Assembly: GCF_002837185.1 (NCBI RefSeq)
Contig: NZ_KZ478001.1
Coordinates: 42,799 to 106,798 of the forward strand
Length of the DNA stretch: 64,000 nt
DNA from: Pseudomonas fluorescens
GTDB taxonomy: Bacteria > Pseudomonadota > Gammaproteobacteria > Pseudomonadales > Pseudomonadaceae
Direction: 5' to 3'
Made by a program: the position numbers and the translations under genes. The notes below the pieces were generated by a model. It was not told the origin of the DNA. It worked only from the letters and a program-made list of their open reading frames with translations, and did no database searches. Numbering within the stretch: the stretch's first letter is position 1; each line of letters begins with the position of its first letter. Below are positions 60,993 to 64,000 of the stretch, one piece after another.

Positions 60993-62023
60993 GCCCTGGG
61001 CAGCCACATCACTGCGGTCAAGCCGCCGCCTGGCGTGTCTTCCAGGCTCAGGTGGCCGCCGAGGCGCTCGACCGCTTCCCTGGCGATCGTCATGCCCAGG
61101 CCGACGCCGCCGGAATTACGGTTGCGTGAGCCCTCCAGGCGAAAGAACGGTTCGAATACCGCTTCGCGCTTGTCGGCGGCGATGCCGGGGCCATGGTCGA
61201 TCACCCGGATCACCAGCGCCCCGCGGCTGTCCGCCAGTTCCACACGGGCTGAGCCCGCATAGCGCAGGGCATTGTCGATCAGGTTGTTGAGGCACGAACG
61301 CAACGCCATGGGCTGCACCTGCAGGGGCGCGCAGGTGCCGCCACATTGCACATCGCTGCCTTGATCCTGGGCGTTTTCGCTCAGCGATTCCACCAACGCC
61401 TGCACATCGAGCCAGTGTCGGGTCTCGCTGGTGCGCTGTTCGTGCAGGTAGCTCAAGGTGGCGTCGAGCATGCCGATCATGTCGTCCAGGTCCTGGCGCA
61501 TCTGACCTTGCAGCCGGGTGTCTTCGATCTGTTCCAGGCGCAGCTTGAGCCGCGACAGCGGGGTGCGCAGGTCATGGGAGACCGCCCCGAGCATGCGCGC
61601 GCGCTGGCTGACTTGTTCGCGGATGCGCCTTTGCATCAGGTTGAAGGTCGACGCGGCCTGGCGCGCTTCGCGCGGCCCGGACTCTTCGAGGGGCGGGCTG
61701 TCGAGGTCAAGGCTCAAACGCTCGGCCGCCGCGCTCAGGCGCTGGATCGGCCGGCTCAACAGCTTGGCGCCGTACCACGCGGCGATGATCAGCGAGATGA
61801 ATTGAAACGTCAGCGGCACCACCGGGCCACCGAACCAGGGACGGTGAGCCTTGACCAGCGGTTTCATCGAGCCATCCGGCTGCTCGACGAAGGTTTCCTG
61901 CGGAGGCGGCGGTGGTGGACCGTAATGATGGAACCAGAAAAATGCCAGCAGATGCGCCAGCACGATGGCCACCAGCAACACGCCGAACAACCGCCCGAAC
62001 AACGTATTGAAGGTGGCGCGCAT
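60989..62023 (-). CDS. EnvZ-type sensor histidine kinase
   Basis: 344 residues. Membrane helices lie at ~8 to 28 (GRLFGVLLVAIVLAHLLAFF) and ~68 to 88, enclosing a short periplasmic loop with a polyproline start (PPPPPP). HAMP spans ~88 to 140. The phospho-histidine is in GAVSHDLRTPLSRLKLRLEQ near 150. The ATPase domain has NNLIDNALRYA (N box), IDHGPGIAADKREAVFEPFF (G1) and GVGLGMTIARE (G2). It phosphorylates the response regulator at 62023, whose stop overlaps its start by one base. The signal is unknown. Confidence 0.93.
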   Translation of the reverse strand: MRATFNTLFGRLFGVLLVAIVLAHLLAFFWFHHYGPPPPPPQETFVEQPDGSMKPLVKAHRPWFGGPVVPLTFQFISLIIAAWYGAKLLSRPIQRLSAAAERLSLDLDSPPLEESGPREARQAASTFNLMQRRIREQVSQRARMLGAVSHDLRTPLSRLKLRLEQIEDTRLQGQMRQDLDDMIGMLDATLSYLHEQRTSETRHWLDVQALVESLSENAQDQGSDVQCGGTCAPLQVQPMALRSCLNNLIDNALRYAGSARVELADSRGALVIRVIDHGPGIAADKREAVFEPFFRLEGSRNRNSGGVGLGMTIAREAVERLGGHLSLEDTPGGGLTAVMWLPRA

Positions 62024-62787
62024 CAGCCGATATCCCGCGCGTCGAACAGGTAGCCTTCGCCGCGTACGGTCTTGATCAATTGCGGGGCCTTGGGGTCATC
62101 TCCCAGTTTCTGGCGCAGGCGCGAGACCAGCAGATCGATGCTGCGGTCAAAGGCTTCGATGGAGCGGCCGCGGGCGGCATCCAGCAATTGCTCGCGGCTC
62201 AATACGCGGCGCGGGCGTTCGATAAATACCCACAGCAGGCGGAATTCGGCGTTGGACAGCGGCACCACCAGGCCGTTGTCGGCGACCAGTTGGCGCAACA
62301 CGCTGTTGAGCCGCCAGTTGTCGAAGCGGATGTTGGCGCGTTGCTCGGTGCGGTCATCGCGCACCCGGCGCAGGATAGTCTGGATACGGGCCACCAGTTC
62401 GCGCGGCTCGAACGGTTTGGACATATAGTCGTCGGCGCCCAGTTCCAGGCCGATGATACGGTCGGTGGGTTCGCAGCGGGCGGTGAGCATCAGGATCGGA
62501 ATGTCCGACTCTGCCCGCAGCCAGCGGCACAGGGTCAGGCCGTCCTCGCCCGGCAGCATCAGGTCGAGCACCACCACATCGAAGGTTTCGGCTTGCATGG
62601 CCAGGCGCATCGCCGCGCCGTCGGTCACACCCGTGGCGAAAATATTGAAGCGCGCCAGGTAATCGATCAGCAATTCACGAATCGGCACATCGTCATCGAC
62701 GATCAGCGCACGGGTGTTCCAGCGCTTGTCGTCGGCGATCACCGCGCCTGTGTGCGCATCGTTTACCGGGACGGGAGGAGTATGCAT
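62023..62787 (-). CDS. OmpR-family response regulator
   Basis: 254 residues from ATG 62787; an in-frame GTG/ATG at 62865 would add 26 residues unlike the family. Receiver domain (~30 to 145): ALIVDDDVPIRELL, the phospho-aspartate in VVLDLMLPGEDG, and LTARCEP with the conserved threonine. C-terminal winged helix (~150 to 250): LSNAEFRLLWVFIERPRRVL, then VSRLRQKLGDDPKAPQLI. It is the partner of the kinase at 60989. No strong ribosome site is visible. Confidence 0.92.
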   Translation of the reverse strand: MHTPPVPVNDAHTGAVIADDKRWNTRALIVDDDVPIRELLIDYLARFNIFATGVTDGAAMRLAMQAETFDVVVLDLMLPGEDGLTLCRWLRAESDIPILMLTARCEPTDRIIGLELGADDYMSKPFEPRELVARIQTILRRVRDDRTEQRANIRFDNWRLNSVLRQLVADNGLVVPLSNAEFRLLWVFIERPRRVLSREQLLDAARGRSIEAFDRSIDLLVSRLRQKLGDDPKAPQLIKTVRGEGYLFDARDIG

Positions 62788-63045
62788 AGTGCGATCATCT
62801 GCCTGATTGTTACGGTCAGCATAGGCGCCCAGCCCCATGGCTGGAAGTGCTGGACGGTCGGTCACGCGGCGAGGCTAGCGGTGGGGCGTGTTGGGGGCAT
62901 GTCGTGAATGTATCGGCTTTGAAACAATGGCCGCAAACCTGCGCCAATCCACGCTGAATCAGTATTTACCGATCATCGGATCCCGCAACGGCGCCGCGTG
63001 CGCTACAATCCGCGCCGATTTCGACTTGCCTGAGAGCCCATTCCA

Positions 63046-63744
63046 ATGCCCGTCTGCCAGACTCCTATCATCGTCGCCCTGGACTACCCCACCCGTGACG
63101 CCGCACTGAAGCTGGCTGACCAATTGGACCCCGCGCTTTGCCGGGTCAAGGTCGGCAAGGAACTGTTCACCAGTTGCGCGGCGGAAATCGTCGGCACCCT
63201 GCGTGACCGAGGTTTCGAAGTGTTTCTTGACCTGAAATTCCACGATATCCCCAATACCACCGCCATGGCGGTCAAGGCTGCGGCCGAGATGGGCGTGTGG
63301 ATGGTCAATGTGCACTGCTCCGGTGGCCTGCGCATGATGAGTGCCTGCCGTGAAGTGCTGGAGCAGCGCAGCGGGCCGAAACCGCTGTTGATCGGGGTGA
63401 CTGTGCTGACCAGCATGGAACGCGAAGACCTGGCCGGCATCGGCCTGGACATCGAGCCGCAGGAGCAGGTGCTGCGCCTGGCCGCCCTGGCGCAGAAAGC
63501 CGGCCTGGACGGGCTGGTGTGCTCGGCACTGGAAGCCCAGGCCCTGAAGACTGCTCACCCGTCGTTGCAGCTGGTCACGCCAGGCATCCGCCCGGCGGGC
63601 AGCGCCCAGGATGACCAGCGCCGTATTGTGACGCCGCGCCAGGCCCTCGATGCCGGTTCTGATTATCTGGTGATTGGCCGTCCGATCAGCCAGGCGGCCG
63701 ATCCGGCGCAAGCGTTGGCGGCGGTCGTTGCCGAAATCGCCTGA
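63046..63744 (+). CDS. pyrF: Orotidine 5'-phosphate decarboxylase
   Basis: 232 residues, standard for PyrF. It converts OMP to UMP, the last step of pyrimidine synthesis, in the cytoplasm. IVALDYPTRDAALKLADQLD opens the protein. The catalytic Asp-Lys-Asp set is in VFLDLKFHDIPNT near 60. The phosphate-binding end has VTPGIRPAG and YLVIGRPI near 210. It is a core gene and confirms that the window has left the island. Spacing to the regulator gene is about 260 bp. Confidence 0.96.
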   Translation: MPVCQTPIIVALDYPTRDAALKLADQLDPALCRVKVGKELFTSCAAEIVGTLRDRGFEVFLDLKFHDIPNTTAMAVKAAAEMGVWMVNVHCSGGLRMMSACREVLEQRSGPKPLLIGVTVLTSMEREDLAGIGLDIEPQEQVLRLAALAQKAGLDGLVCSALEAQALKTAHPSLQLVTPGIRPAGSAQDDQRRIVTPRQALDAGSDYLVIGRPISQAADPAQALAAVVAEIA

Positions 63745-63766
63745 TACCCGAGCGGGCACTGAAAAA

Positions 63767-63790
63767 TGTGGGAAGGGGCTTGCCCCCCTG
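63767..63790 (+). repeat. Pseudomonas intergenic repeat, copy 1
   Basis: TGTGGGAAGGGGCTTG followed by CCCCCCTG. GGGGC and GCCCC can pair across TT. The motif resembles the GTGGGAGGGGGCTTGC REP/REPIN words known from P. fluorescens. A second copy lies 50 bp on. Confidence 0.7.
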
Positions 63791-63816
63791 TCCTTACTGG
63801 TGCTCCACAATCCAAA

Positions 63817-63848
63817 TGTGGGAGGGGGCTTGTCCCCCGATGGCGGCC
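63817..63848 (+). repeat. Pseudomonas intergenic repeat, copy 2
   Basis: TGTGGGAGGGGGCTTG followed by TCCCCCGATGGCGGCC, in the same orientation as copy 1. This is the fuller form of the word and ends in the usual GATGGCGG tail. The two tandem copies lie behind pyrF. Confidence 0.75.
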
Positions 63849-64000
63849 TCTGGGCCGACCAGGATGTTGGATTGGACCGAGTACATATCCGTTTCTGCGG
63901 TCACGGCTGCTATGGGTTCCGCTTTTACAGCGGGTCACTTTTGGAAAAGAGCCCCAAAAGTAACCAAAAAGGCTCTTGCCCCACCACTCGGCACCTCGCT

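Noticed and set aside
61346..62907. Plus-strand open frames opposite the kinase and regulator
   Set aside because: Antisense shadows of high-G+C genes; no ribosome sites or known motifs.

Overview
The window looks like a Pseudomonas chromosome of the P. fluorescens type. The supporting features are the HutU/HutH/HutC genes, an MvaT-family protein, the pyrF end and short GTGGGAGGGGGCTTG-type repeats near the right edge. No tRNA, rRNA, CRISPR array, integrase or intact insertion sequence was recognised.

Left part, 1 to 9 kb: scattered metabolic and regulatory genes. These are a cut-off metallo-beta-lactamase-fold protein, two unlinked GlxA-type regulators, a DUF2946 plus TonB-receptor pair, and a LysR regulator followed by an aminotransferase and an AEC transporter.

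9.5 to 22.6 kb: an unusual histidine-type locus. It holds a complete polar amino acid ABC importer, hutU, hutH, hutC, a HisC-like aminotransferase, a RidA protein, a D-amino-acid dehydrogenase-like flavoprotein and a chemoreceptor. Palindromes of the type TGTATATACA stand in front of the gene blocks and probably bind HutC. hutI, hutG, hutF and hutD are absent. A reasonable reading is that D-histidine (or a related imidazole compound) is imported, oxidised to imidazolepyruvate, transaminated to L-histidine and passed to HutH and HutU.

22.6 to 26.3 kb: a YdhR-like gene divergent from a LysR gene, and an alcohol dehydrogenase next to an ArsR-type regulator.

26.4 to 60.9 kb: a large defence and accessory island, in places visibly richer in A+T, full of broken and duplicated genes. 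Recognisable systems or components are HerA plus a DUF4297-like nuclease, a Shedu-like (DUF4263) protein with an HNH-like tail, a DUF6602-like protein, an Mrr-type nuclease fused to a STAND-like NTPase, two SEC-C/nuclease-like paralogues, two WYL regulators, an H-NS-like MvaT protein, an FRG protein, a DUF262 protein, a TIR protein and a dead KAP NTPase. Several families occur twice or three times in the two halves of the island (histidine phosphatase, inositol-monophosphatase-like, the small TVYC-x-IQMP protein, the SEC-C-like protein, and a nuclease N-terminus). This suggests repeated accretion at one hotspot. The right half carries five same-orientation copies of a 100 to 116 bp repeat. Its predicted hairpins are kept by compensating base changes, and it sits between gene modules like a cassette boundary. 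This is the strongest candidate for an undescribed element. Three tandem proline-rich microproteins behind a DUF6338 membrane protein, and three related small proteins at 56.9 to 58.8 kb, are further candidates.

60.9 to 64 kb: core genome returns with the tail of an AI-2E-type permease, a two-component system and pyrF.
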